NCBI RefSeq assembly: GCF_013283195.1
Contig: NZ_JABEKT010000003.1
Span: 312,604 to 376,603 of the forward strand
Direction: 5' to 3'
DNA length: 64,000 nt
Source of the DNA: Ensifer adhaerens
GTDB lineage: Bacteria; Pseudomonadota; Alphaproteobacteria; Rhizobiales; Rhizobiaceae
The notes below the pieces were generated by a model. That model had not been told where the DNA came from. It searched no databases and was given only the letters and a program-made list of their open reading frames with translations. Below, one piece after another: positions 26,174 through 34,978 of this stretch (position 1 is the first letter of the stretch; every line of letters starts with the position of its first letter). The position numbers were made by a program, and so were the translations under genes.

Positions 26174-27439
26174 ATGCGTCGTATCGTCGTCACAGGCATG
26201 GGAGCGGTAAGCCCGCTTGGTGCAAACGTAACCAGTTCCTGGGCCCGGCTGTTGGCCGGTCAATCAGGCATTCGTCGCCTCCCGGACGAGATCGTCGGCG
26301 ATCTCCCGGCCAAGGTCGGGGGCGTTGTCCCGTCGATCGAAGACGATCCGGAAGCAGGTTTCAATCCCGACCTCATCCTCCCGCCAAAGGATCAGCGCAA
26401 GGTGGATCGTTTCATCCTCCTGGCAATTGCAGCAGCCGAGGAAGCGCTGGCGCAGGCCAGGTGGAAGCCCGCTTCAGACGAGGACCGTATGAGAACGGCA
26501 ACCATCATTGCCTCAGGCATCGGCGGCTTCCCGGCAATTACCGATGCAGTCAGGACCGTCGATCAAAAAGGCCCACGTCGCCTGTCGCCGTTCACGATCC
26601 CCTCATTCCTCGTCAATCTGGCGGCGGGCCAGGTCTCCATCCGTCATGGCTTCAGGGGGCCGCTCGGAGCGCCGGTTACGGCCTGCGCGGCGAGTGTCCA
26701 GGCGATCGGCGATGCGGCCAGGCTTATTCGTTCGAACGAGGCCGATATCGCTGTCTGCGGTGGGACCGAAGCCTGCATCAACACGGTAAGCCTCGGGGGC
26801 TTTGCAGCTGCACGCTCTCTCACTGCCGGCTTCAACGACACGCCGGAGCTGGCATCGCGCCCCTTTGACATGCTCCGCGACGGTTTTGTCATGGGCGAAG
26901 GTGCGGGCGTGCTGGTCATCGAATCTCTCAGCCATGCGCTCGCGCGCGGCGCCGAGCCTTTGGCCGAACTGGTTGGATACGGCACCACAGCCGATGCCCA
27001 CCACATCACGTCGGGTCCTGAAGACGGCTCCGGAGCCGCACGCGCCATGCAGATCGCCATTAGGCAGGCGGGCATCGCGCCGGAAGAGATCCAGCATCTC
27101 AATGCTCATGCCACCTCGACCCAGGTCGGGGATCGCGGCGAGATCGAAGCGATCAAATCGGTGTTTGGCACGGGATCGGGCCTCGCCGTGAGTGGCACGA
27201 AATCGGCAACAGGTCACCTGCTTGGAGCGGCCGGCGGTCTGGAGGCGATTTTTACGATCATGGCGCTCAGAGACCAGATCGCACCGCCGACGCTCAACCT
27301 CAATGCTCCCGACCCCGCAAGCGACGGGATCGACATCGTTGCAAAGAGGGCGCGTCCGCATCCGATGAACTACGCCATCTCGAACGGGTTTGGCTTTGGT
27401 GGCGTGAACGCCAGCGCCTTGTTCAAACGCTGGGCGTAG
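26174..27439 (+). CDS. Beta-ketoacyl-ACP synthase II-like (FabF family)
   Basis: A 421-residue thiolase-fold condensing enzyme. The catalytic Cys171 lies in VTACAASVQAIGDAARLI, and the two histidines are in NAHATST and KSATGHLLGAAGG, giving the Cys-His-His triad of elongating ketosynthases. Length and the start RRIVVTGMGAVSPLG fit FabF. Rhizobia carry extra fabF paralogues on plasmids for specialised acyl chains; no acyl carrier protein gene is adjacent here, so the partner is unknown. It precedes an ftsZ-like gene by 58 bp. Confidence 0.92.
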   Translation: MRRIVVTGMGAVSPLGANVTSSWARLLAGQSGIRRLPDEIVGDLPAKVGGVVPSIEDDPEAGFNPDLILPPKDQRKVDRFILLAIAAAEEALAQARWKPASDEDRMRTATIIASGIGGFPAITDAVRTVDQKGPRRLSPFTIPSFLVNLAAGQVSIRHGFRGPLGAPVTACAASVQAIGDAARLIRSNEADIAVCGGTEACINTVSLGGFAAARSLTAGFNDTPELASRPFDMLRDGFVMGEGAGVLVIESLSHALARGAEPLAELVGYGTTADAHHITSGPEDGSGAARAMQIAIRQAGIAPEEIQHLNAHATSTQVGDRGEIEAIKSVFGTGSGLAVSGTKSATGHLLGAAGGLEAIFTIMALRDQIAPPTLNLNAPDPASDGIDIVAKRARPHPMNYAISNGFGFGGVNASALFKRWA

Positions 27440-27497
27440 GCGCTTCGATCGGCCAATGGTCCCTTTCGATACCCCGGCCAGCAAGAGGATAACAACA

Positions 27498-28484
27498 ATG
27501 ATGAGTGCTAAACACGGTATGGCCGACCAGAAGCCTAAAATCACGGTGATCGGGGTCGGCGGCGGTGGTGGAAACGCGGTCGATAACATGATCGCGAAAA
27601 AGCTTGCCGGGGTGCAATTCCTCGCGGCCAATACTGACGCGCAAGCGCTTGCCAAATCATCGGCGCCGCAGATCGTCCAGCTTGGCCCGCAGCTCACCGA
27701 GGGACTTGGCGCCGGTTCGCTCCCGGATATCGGGCGGGCGGCGGCCGAGGAGTCGATCGACTATCTGATGGGGTATCTTACCAGCGCCGACATGCTGTTT
27801 CTGGCTGGCGGTATGGGCGGCGGGACCGGGACAGGTGCCATGCCGGTCATCGCACGCGCAGCTCGGGCGGCAGGCATTCTGACCGTCGCGGTCGTCACCG
27901 AGCCCTTCGTGTTCGAAGGGTCGCACCGCTTGCGCCAGGCGAAAGCCGGGATCGAGGCGCTTGTTCAGAGCGCGGATACCGTGATCGTCGTGCCAAACCA
28001 GAGCCTGTTTCGCCTTTCCAATCCTCACACGACCCTGGCAGAGGCCTTCGCCATGGCGGATGCGGTGCTGCATGCCGGTGTCAGCTCGGTCGTCGACCTG
28101 ATCTTGAAGGAAGGCATCGTCAATCTCGATTTCGCCAACGTCCGGGCTGTCATGCAGGGCATGGGCAGGGCTGTCATGAGCACCGGCGAGGCAAGCGGAC
28201 CCGAGCGCGCGGCCGAGGCCGCAAAGGCGGCGGTCGAAAACCCGCTGTTCGGCGATGCCATCCTCAGCGACGCGAGAGGCGTTCTAGTTTCAGTTTCGGC
28301 TGGCCGGCACCTCACCTTGCACGAAGTCGACGAGGCCGCCAGCCGCATTCGCGAAACAGTCGACACTGAGGCGGAAATCATCTTCGGGGCCGCCTTCGAC
28401 CCTGGCCTTGGAGACACGATGCGCGTGTCGATCGTGGCGACGGGCCTGCAGTCCGAAGAGATCGCAATCGGGCGGGTCGCATAG
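27498..28484 (+). CDS. FtsZ-like GTPase lacking the C-terminal tail (FtsZ2 type)
   Basis: A 328-residue tubulin-like protein that has only the globular GTPase. The nucleotide loop GGMGGGTGTGAMP (residues 104-116) and the N-terminal GVGGGGGNAVDNM are intact. The protein ends right after the GTPase domain, so the linker and the conserved FtsA/ZipA-binding peptide of normal FtsZ are missing. The T7 synergy loop reads NLDFANV (209-215), so the second aspartate of the usual NxDFAD motif is Asn214; in E. coli FtsZ the matching Asp212 is needed for GTP hydrolysis. Rhizobia are known to carry a short second FtsZ. The start at 27498 is supported by AGAGGA upstream; the ATG at 27456 is less likely. Confidence 0.9.
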   Translation: MMSAKHGMADQKPKITVIGVGGGGGNAVDNMIAKKLAGVQFLAANTDAQALAKSSAPQIVQLGPQLTEGLGAGSLPDIGRAAAEESIDYLMGYLTSADMLFLAGGMGGGTGTGAMPVIARAARAAGILTVAVVTEPFVFEGSHRLRQAKAGIEALVQSADTVIVVPNQSLFRLSNPHTTLAEAFAMADAVLHAGVSSVVDLILKEGIVNLDFANVRAVMQGMGRAVMSTGEASGPERAAEAAKAAVENPLFGDAILSDARGVLVSVSAGRHLTLHEVDEAASRIRETVDTEAEIIFGAAFDPGLGDTMRVSIVATGLQSEEIAIGRVA

Positions 28485-28846
28485 CGCATTGTAGTCGCGC
28501 TGGGATTCAGGAATTTCGATTGAGACGAAGCATGACGATGTGGAAACGTTTTTTTGGCGAAATGGCGCATTTGGAAAGAGGTGCTCGGCGGTATCGATGA
28601 TCTGCAAGGAGACCATCTCCTCAGCCTGGAGAGGCGCGTATCGAGCCTCGAAAAGAGAGTGGCGATCTTGAAGGAACGCGGTGACCCAGACTGATCGCTT
28701 GAGCGACTGGCTCGATCGATGTTCCTGATTGCGATGAGGCAGTCATCGAACGGATAAAACTCCCGTCGGGTCTCCGGGTTAGGACAGCATGCGCAGCGCG
28801 GCCATCACCTCTTCCAGAACACCATGCGCTGCTAGCTTCACTTTGA
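28485..28846 (+). other. Intergenic region with a short coiled-coil-like frame
   Basis: No convincing gene in 362 bp. A short plus-strand frame ending at the TGA at 28692-28694 reads VLGGIDDLQGDHLLSLERRV and SSLEKRVAILKERGDPD, which looks like a small amphipathic coiled coil. An ATG-led frame just before it (from about 28532, MTMWKRFFGEMAHLERG) is in another frame, so a frameshifted small gene is possible. The rest shows nothing. Confidence 0.3.
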
Positions 28847-29194
28847 TCACCTCATTCTTGTCTTCAGAATTTTCCGAGACGATTGAAGCCGGCTGAGGCC
28901 TTGCGGCGTCAGCTCCACGCGCCGGACGCGCCGGTCGACAACATCTTCCGTGATCGCCACGAACTGGCGTTTCGACAGCGGCTTCAGGTTTGCCGAGACC
29001 GTCGATGGATCAAGACCTAGCGCAATGCGCAGGTCTGTGACCCGCGGGCAATCCAGTGCAGCGATCGTTTGAAGCACTACGGCCTGCTCTCCAGTGAGTT
29101 CATGGATTTTGAGTGCCGCATTGATCTTGCGCGACAGGCGTCGGTTAAGGCGAAGGAAGGCGGAACAGAGGTCGTCGTTTTGGATAAAGCTCAT
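28847..29194 (-). CDS. MarR-family winged-helix regulator
   Basis: A 115-residue MarR-type protein: helices LSRKINAALKIHELTGEQAV, the recognition region VTDLRIALGLDPSTVSANLK and the wing VVDRRVRRVELTPQG. It is somewhat short for the family (usually about 140). The start at 29194 fits the alignment; an upstream extension runs through the promoter. It diverges from a MATE efflux gene and very probably represses it through the inverted repeat at 29271-29310. Confidence 0.87.
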   Translation of the reverse strand: MSFIQNDDLCSAFLRLNRRLSRKINAALKIHELTGEQAVVLQTIAALDCPRVTDLRIALGLDPSTVSANLKPLSKRQFVAITEDVVDRRVRRVELTPQGLSRLQSSRKILKTRMR

Positions 29195-29270
29195 CTTTTC
29201 TGTCCGATAGCGACCGTGATGCAAAGCGCAGAGTGCTGGGCTTTTCGACCCATAGATTTTGAACGCAATC

Positions 29271-29310
29271 CATATTGACTTAGATGCCGACAACAATCTA
29301 AGCCAATATG
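29271..29310. promoter_or_regulatory. Long inverted repeat, probable MarR operator
   Basis: Arms CATATTGACTTAGAT (29271-29285) and ATCTAAGCCAATATG (29296-29310) are 15 bp with one mismatch around a 10-bp spacer. It lies between the divergent marR and MATE genes, 26 bp before the MATE start, and includes a TTGACT that could be a -35 element. The symmetry and location strongly suggest a regulator binding site. Confidence 0.7.
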
Positions 29311-29336
29311 CGCTCGTCGCGTTGAAGGGATTCTCC

Positions 29337-30710
29337 ATGAACAGCACATCGTCGACGCAAACGCCGTCTCCCACGTCGCGCAAAAATGTTCCTCATGCAC
29401 TTAACGGGCCGATTGCACTTGCGATCCTGCGTCTTGCGGCGCCGACCGTACTCGTCCTTGTGGTGCAGACCATGGTTGGCGTGGCAGAGACATACTTCGT
29501 CAGCTTTCTGGGCACAGAAGCCCTCGCTGGCGTCACGCTGGTCTTCCCGATCCTGATGCTGATGCAGATGATGGCGAACGGTGGGATCGGTGGCGGAACC
29601 GCGGCGGCAATCGCCCGCGCATCGGGTGCCGGCCGCTACGACGATGCCAATGCCCTCCTTTGGCATTCGATCGTGCTCGCCTGCGGTCTCGGGGTCATCT
29701 TCTCCGCAGTGGGCTTCATGATCGGATCGACGCTTTACCCGGCGATGGGCGGAACCGGTGCGACTTTATCGGCGGCCATGACCTACTCGATGGTGGTGTT
29801 TTCCGCCTCCGTGCCGATCTGGCTGACAGCGTTGATATCTTCGGCTCTCCGAGGAGCAGGCAATGCCCGCTTCCCCGCCGTGGTAACCATTTCTGGAACC
29901 TTCGTCCTGCTTCCGCTCTCTCCCGCATTGATATTCGGGTGGGGGCCGTTTCCGGCTTTGGGCGTCGCTGGCGCCGGGCTTGCGGTCGCAGTCTACTATC
30001 TCATCACAGCGATGTGGCTGTTTGCTCACCTTCGCAGCGCCGGCAGTGTTCTCAAGATAAAGCCTGTCCCGCTCGAAAGGCGCCTGTTCGGGGAAATCCT
30101 CGGCGTTGGACTGCTGTCCGCTGTTGGCACCGTCCAGGTTAATGTCACGGTGACTTTTGTTACGGCGACCGCCGGCCGCTTTGGCACGGAAGCGCTGGCA
30201 GGCTACGGCATTGCGTCGCGTGTTGATTATCTTCAGATCCCCATCTTGTTCGGGTTGGGCACGGCCATCGTCACCCTGGTCGGCATCAATATCGGCGCAA
30301 ACCAGATCGAGCGCGCGCGGAAAATTGCGTGGACGGGGGCCGGCATGGCGTTTGCGTTCTCGACAACCGTCGGTCTCGTCGTTGCGATCTGGCCGCAGTT
30401 ATGGATGGGGCTGTTCACAGATGATCCAGATGTTGTCGCGCAAGGGGCCCTCTATCTGCACATCGTGGCACCGGTCTATGGCGCCGTGGGACTGGGGCTT
30501 GCGCTTTACTTCGCAAGTCAGGCGGCAAAGCGCGTGTTCCTGCCGGTGCTTGCTGGCACGGTCAGGATGGTCGTCGCCGCATTCCTGGGCTGGTCCGCTG
30601 TCGCTTTGTGGGGTGCCAACCTCACGCAACTATATTGGATCGTTGCAGTGGCTGCAGCGCTTTACGGCATGCTGACAGCCCTCGCGATCTATCGACAGAC
30701 GTGGAATTGA
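29337..30710 (+). CDS. MATE-family multidrug efflux transporter
   Basis: A 457-residue polytopic protein with about 12 hydrophobic segments and MATE features: ILRLAAPTVLVLVVQTMVGV near the start, TYFVSFLGTEALAGV, and the internal repeat TEALAGYGIASRVDYLQIPI in the second half. It exports cationic drugs or plant metabolites in exchange for Na+ or H+ (family knowledge). AAGGGA precedes the start at 29337. It diverges from marR, with a long inverted repeat in between, so expression is probably induced by a MarR ligand. Confidence 0.92.
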   Translation: MNSTSSTQTPSPTSRKNVPHALNGPIALAILRLAAPTVLVLVVQTMVGVAETYFVSFLGTEALAGVTLVFPILMLMQMMANGGIGGGTAAAIARASGAGRYDDANALLWHSIVLACGLGVIFSAVGFMIGSTLYPAMGGTGATLSAAMTYSMVVFSASVPIWLTALISSALRGAGNARFPAVVTISGTFVLLPLSPALIFGWGPFPALGVAGAGLAVAVYYLITAMWLFAHLRSAGSVLKIKPVPLERRLFGEILGVGLLSAVGTVQVNVTVTFVTATAGRFGTEALAGYGIASRVDYLQIPILFGLGTAIVTLVGINIGANQIERARKIAWTGAGMAFAFSTTVGLVVAIWPQLWMGLFTDDPDVVAQGALYLHIVAPVYGAVGLGLALYFASQAAKRVFLPVLAGTVRMVVAAFLGWSAVALWGANLTQLYWIVAVAAALYGMLTALAIYRQTWN

Positions 30711-30998
30711 AGCTCTTGCACCGGCACATGCCGCACGAACAGTTCATTCCGTACCGAACATCTCGCACAGGCTTGAAGGATTTTCCAAGCGAGTTAGTCA
30801 AGTGACTCAATCACGGCGTCTGGCGAGTGGAGAAAACAGCATTGTGTTCAAATATTCCTGGGCCGCCTTGAACGGATATGAACCTCGAACACTATGTGTC
30901 AGCAATATTAAGCCGACCAGCGTCCGCCAGAGCTGAGCCCAAAAGATTGCCTTCGACCATTTAAAGGTCTATCTTCTGGTCAAATTGGAGACCGATGT

Positions 30999-31274
30999 AT
31001 GAAGCTCTCGCAGCAGGTAAAACCTATCAGCTATCTCAAGGCGCATGCGCCCGAGATCGTTCGTTCGCTGGCTGAAAATCGTGAGCCTGTCGTACTCACG
31101 GTGCATGGCGAGGCAAGAGCCGTGCTCCAAGATGTTACCGTTTACGAGGAAACCCAAGAGACAATCGCTCTGTTGAAGGTGCTAGCGCTCACCAACAAGC
31201 AAGTCGAAGCGGGCAAGGTCGATCGCGCATCCGAAGCATTCAAGCGGATCCGACATCGCGTTTCCCGATCCTGA
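30999..31274 (+). CDS. Phd/YefM-type antitoxin
   Basis: A 91-residue antitoxin: the N-terminal DNA-binding Phd fold (KPISYLKAHAPEIVRSLAEN, then VVLTVHGEARAVLQDV) is followed by a toxin-neutralising helical tail. Its stop overlaps the toxin start as TGATG, the classic order of antitoxin then toxin. It probably represses its own promoter in the 288-bp upstream region, where no other gene was seen. Confidence 0.9.
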   Translation: MKLSQQVKPISYLKAHAPEIVRSLAENREPVVLTVHGEARAVLQDVTVYEETQETIALLKVLALTNKQVEAGKVDRASEAFKRIRHRVSRS

Positions 31275-31606
31275 TGCCTTATACCGTTTTACTCTCCGAG
31301 GACGCGGAACAAGATATCGAGGACCTCTACCAGTTCATTGCCAACCGCGAAGGCGTAGAAACAGCAGATCGTATACTGGGCGAACTCGAGGCGGCCGCCT
31401 CGAGCCTAGAGGATATGCCGGATCGAGGGAACGTTCCAAAGGAACTCGCACCGATCGGAATCACCGAATACCGCGAGCTACACCACAAACCGTGGCGAAT
31501 GATCTACCGGATCCTCGGCTCGGATGTGATCATTTACTGCGTCGCCGACGGGCGCCGAGACATGCAGTCATTGCTTGAAAGGCGCCTGTTTCGCACAGCA
31601 AGGTGA
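31274..31606 (+). CDS. RelE/ParE-family toxin
   Basis: A 110-residue toxin with the ParE/RelE fold: AEQDIEDLYQFIANREG, LEDMPDRGNVPKEL, EYRELHHKPWRMIYRILG and DVIIYCVADGRRDMQSLL. The DGRRDMQ-LL-RRL ending is typical of ParE/RelE partners of Phd-type antitoxins; the target (gyrase or ribosome) cannot be decided from sequence. The frame is intact, so the module looks functional. Confidence 0.9.
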   Translation: MPYTVLLSEDAEQDIEDLYQFIANREGVETADRILGELEAAASSLEDMPDRGNVPKELAPIGITEYRELHHKPWRMIYRILGSDVIIYCVADGRRDMQSLLERRLFRTAR

Positions 31607-31865
31607 GAACCATCCCTCAAGGTCAACCGATCGCGGCCTGACTTCGGTTGCGCTCAGTGTGGTCGGACGACTCCATCAATCGCAGCTCAACCGTGCCGCT
31701 AAAATGCTAGGTTCGTCTACTCTCGAAACTCGAAGACCTCCTGTCGGTCGGACTTGAAGCTTGTTCGACAGTACGCTCCAGTCGATACATTATGCGATCA
31801 ATCTGGAACAACCATGATCAAATCAGCATTTCAGGCGTAAGATTGAATTATGCAACTTGTTAGGT

Positions 31866-34496
31866 TTAATATTCCGCCATCCGCGTCGATGCCTTCATCT
31901 TATCACTTACGATGAGAGGCAGTATCCCCCCGGCTTTCAACGTCTCCACCTCTGCCATTGTTTCGATTGCGGCTGTTGCCACGAAGGAGAGATTTCCGCG
32001 GCCGGCGCGCCGGATCGTCACGGGGATCGGGCTCCGGGGGAAAACGCGGTCGATCTCCGCGTCGATTTCCAGCGTGTCACCTGATTTCAGATCAAGCGCT
32101 GCCGGCCCGAACTCGGGAGGGAGCCGCATCGGCAATATGCCCATGCCGATGAGGTTGGAGCGGTGGATACGCTCAAAGCTCAGGGCCAGGACGGCGCTGA
32201 CACCAAGGAGCGAAACGCCCTTGGCCGCCCAATCCCGCGAAGAGCCCATGCCATATCGATCGCCGGCAACGATGACCACGCGCTGACCTTCGGAGGCATA
32301 TCGTTGTGCGGCATCCCACAAGGGCAGGATTTCCTGCGATGGCCAGTAGATGGTGGAGCCGGGAGGGATGTCATCTCCCAGCCTGTTGCGCACAGCCCGG
32401 TTGGTGAACAGTCCGCGGACCATGGCTTCCCAGTTTCCACGCCTGGAGGCATAGACATTCAGGTCGTTCGGATTGTCGCCCATCGCGGTTAGATACCCGC
32501 CTGTTTCGCTTGCCGCCGGGATAGCGCCGGCCGGCGAGATATGATCCGTCGTAATATCGTCGCCGAGGAAGAGCAGCGGACGGGCCGTGTAGTGTCCGAG
32601 CAGGCTGCCTTTGCCGAGGCTGGCAAAGGGAGGCCGGCGAATGTAGGTAGACGTCTCATCCCAGGGGAAAAGCGTTGTTTCAGGCGCATCGAGGTCCCGC
32701 CACATGCGGCTGGCTTCTGCTTCTGCATAGGCCGGCGTGACGTCGTTCTTGTCGACCGCGTGCGCGAGAGCGTCGTCGATCTCCGCGCTCTGCGGCCAGA
32801 GCATCGCCAGGGTGACAGCTTCGCCATCCCGCGAATAACCGATGAAGTCGTTCATGATGTCGATCTCGACGCTTCCCGCCAAGGCGAACGCGATCACCAT
32901 AGGTGGGGAGGCCAGGAAACCAGCTTCGAGATGGGGATGAACACGACCCGGAAAGTTCCGGTTTCCGGAGAGAACAGCGACGGGAAGAATGCCACGATCG
33001 GTCATAGCCTTGCTAACCGGCTCCGTTAACGGGCCAGAATTGCCGATGCAGGTCGTGCAGCCATAACCGACAATGCCGAAACCGACAGCTTCCAGATCTT
33101 CCAGCAAACCGGCCCGGCGCAGATACCGCTCTGCAGTCGGCGAACCGGGGGCGAGCGAGGTCTTGACCCAATGAGGTGGACGCAGGCCGTAAGCGCGCGC
33201 TTTTCGAGCAAGCAGCCCGGCTGCGATCATCAGTCTCGGATCGGATGTATTGGTGCAGCTGGTGATGGCCGCGATCGCCACCGCACCGTCGTTCGGCTGG
33301 TCCGGGATGGAGATCGCATTCCTCTTCATCGAAGCGATGGCTGCTTTCGTGCCGCTCACCGGCAGCCTGTCCTGCGGGCGGCTTGGTCCTGCCAGGCTGG
33401 GCTCGACGTGTGAAAGGTCGATCTCGATCGTGCTCGTGTAGCGCGGCGCGGTATCCGGATCGAACCACAGCCCGACGCGACGACAATAGCTCTCGACCAG
33501 TTCGATTTGCTGCTCGTCGCGACCCGTTGCGCGCAGATAGGTAAGCGTCTTTTCATCGATCGGGAAATAGCCGCTGTTGCCGCCGAATTCTGGCGTCATG
33601 TTTGCGACGACGGACCTGTCTCCAGCCGTCAGGGAGGAGACGCCGGGGCCGTAGAACTCGACATACTTATCCTGCAGATCGGTCTTGCGCAGGATATGCG
33701 TCACGACAAGTGCAAGATCCGTTGCCAGCACGCCCTCTTTCAGCCGTCCCGTGAGCCGCACGCCCACCACATCGGGAACGCGCAGGGCAACCGGCTTGCC
33801 GAAGAAAACGCTTTCGGCTTCGAGCCCGCCAACGCCCCAGGCAAGCACGCCGATGCCGTTGATCATCGGCGTATGGCTATCGGTGCCGATCAGCGTATCC
33901 GGCATCGCCCAGTGCCGGCCGCCGCTTTCGCGGGTCGCGACGACCGTTGCCAGTTTTTCAAGGTTGAGGGTGTGCATAATGCCGGTTCCCGGCGGATGCA
34001 CCCGGAAATCATCAAGCGTATTGGTCGCCCATTTCATGAAACGATAACGTTCCGCGTTGCGCTGGAACTCGCGCGTCATGTTGCGCTCCAACGCGCGGGC
34101 TTCGCCGAACACATCGACACCGATGGAGTGGTCGGTGGAAACATCGACCGGAACCACGGGGTTCAGAAGCGCCGGATCGCCGCCGGCTTCGGCAAGGGCG
34201 GAGCGCATGCCGGCGATATCCACCAACGCGGGACCGCAGGTGGTGTCGTGCATCAGGACGCGACCGGGCAAAAACGGGATCTCCCGCTCGCTTGTGCCGG
34301 TTTCCAGCCAATCAAGGATCGCCTGCTTCGCGGCACCCACCTCCTCGCCTGCTGTGCGCAACACGTTTTCGAGCAGGATGCGGTGGATGTAAGGCAGGCG
34401 CGCCAGCGCATCTCCCACCTCGGCGGGAAGGTCTATGATGTCGTAGCGTGAGGAGCCGACGGTGATATTGGCAATCGCTATCATGGCGTCGCTCAC
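31866..34496 (-). CDS. Aconitase-family hydratase (AcnA-like)
   Basis: An 876-residue iron-sulfur hydro-lyase of the AcnA/IRP1 type. The 4Fe-4S ligands are Cys414 (AITSCTNTSDP), Cys480 and Cys483 (GCTTCIGNSG). The N-terminal DSHTPMINGIGVLAWGVGG and C-terminal GDRYGMGSSRDWAAKG active-site segments are present. It starts with GTG overlapping the RraA-like stop (GTGA); the ATG at 34484 is an alternative. As the last gene of an eight-gene catabolic operon it is probably a dedicated paralogue acting on a citrate- or isopropylmalate-like intermediate rather than the TCA-cycle enzyme; this is inference from context. Confidence 0.9.
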   Translation of the reverse strand: MSDAMIAIANITVGSSRYDIIDLPAEVGDALARLPYIHRILLENVLRTAGEEVGAAKQAILDWLETGTSEREIPFLPGRVLMHDTTCGPALVDIAGMRSALAEAGGDPALLNPVVPVDVSTDHSIGVDVFGEARALERNMTREFQRNAERYRFMKWATNTLDDFRVHPPGTGIMHTLNLEKLATVVATRESGGRHWAMPDTLIGTDSHTPMINGIGVLAWGVGGLEAESVFFGKPVALRVPDVVGVRLTGRLKEGVLATDLALVVTHILRKTDLQDKYVEFYGPGVSSLTAGDRSVVANMTPEFGGNSGYFPIDEKTLTYLRATGRDEQQIELVESYCRRVGLWFDPDTAPRYTSTIEIDLSHVEPSLAGPSRPQDRLPVSGTKAAIASMKRNAISIPDQPNDGAVAIAAITSCTNTSDPRLMIAAGLLARKARAYGLRPPHWVKTSLAPGSPTAERYLRRAGLLEDLEAVGFGIVGYGCTTCIGNSGPLTEPVSKAMTDRGILPVAVLSGNRNFPGRVHPHLEAGFLASPPMVIAFALAGSVEIDIMNDFIGYSRDGEAVTLAMLWPQSAEIDDALAHAVDKNDVTPAYAEAEASRMWRDLDAPETTLFPWDETSTYIRRPPFASLGKGSLLGHYTARPLLFLGDDITTDHISPAGAIPAASETGGYLTAMGDNPNDLNVYASRRGNWEAMVRGLFTNRAVRNRLGDDIPPGSTIYWPSQEILPLWDAAQRYASEGQRVVIVAGDRYGMGSSRDWAAKGVSLLGVSAVLALSFERIHRSNLIGMGILPMRLPPEFGPAALDLKSGDTLEIDAEIDRVFPRSPIPVTIRRAGRGNLSFVATAAIETMAEVETLKAGGILPLIVSDKMKASTRMAEY

Positions 34497-34978
34497 CCAC
34501 GCTCCGCGTCGAGACGCTTCGCGGCGACCAGAATGCCGTCGCTGTCGCCATAGAGATTGTCTCCCGGCCGGAACGTGACATTGCCGAAGCTGACGGGTAC
34601 GGACACCTTGCCGACGCCATCCTTTGACGATTTCTTGGGCGACACCGCGCGGCAGAAGACCGCAACATCCATAGTGTCGATCTCAGCGCTATCGCGCACC
34701 GAACCGTTGATAACGATACCTGCCCAATCATTCTGCTTGAGGATCAGGGCTATCTGGTCACCGAGCAGGGCCAGCCGCATAGAGCCGCCGCCATCGACGA
34801 CCATCACCCTGCCAAGACCCGGCTTCTGCAGTTCCGCCTTCAGAAGCGCATTGTCCTCGAAGCATTTAACGGTCTCGATCTCGCCCGAAAACATCTTCTT
34901 CTGTCCAAGCTTGATGAAGGGCAGGTCGCAGAAGGAAACGTCGTCACCGAATGCATCGACCAGATCGGCGGTTTTCAT
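34493..34978 (-). CDS. RraA-like / HMG-CHA aldolase family protein
   Basis: A 161-residue protein of the RraA superfamily, which includes the RNase E inhibitor and the class II pyruvate aldolases for 4-hydroxy-4-methyl-2-oxoglutarate and 4-carboxy-4-hydroxy-2-oxoadipate. The G-x20-R-D signature is seen as GDQIALIL (from Gly73) with NGSVRD (Arg95-Asp96), the set needed for metal and pyruvate binding in the aldolases. FGNVTFRPGDNLYGDSDGIL is typical of the C-terminus. Catabolic neighbours on both sides favour an aldolase or decarboxylase over an RNase regulator. It overlaps the genes on both sides by four bases. Confidence 0.85.
   Translation of the reverse strand: MKTADLVDAFGDDVSFCDLPFIKLGQKKMFSGEIETVKCFEDNALLKAELQKPGLGRVMVVDGGGSMRLALLGDQIALILKQNDWAGIVINGSVRDSAEIDTMDVAVFCRAVSPKKSSKDGVGKVSVPVSFGNVTFRPGDNLYGDSDGILVAAKRLDAERG

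Noticed and set aside
31607..31865. A further small gene after the ParE toxin
   Set aside because: Only a short frame without ribosome site or resemblance; treated as intergenic.
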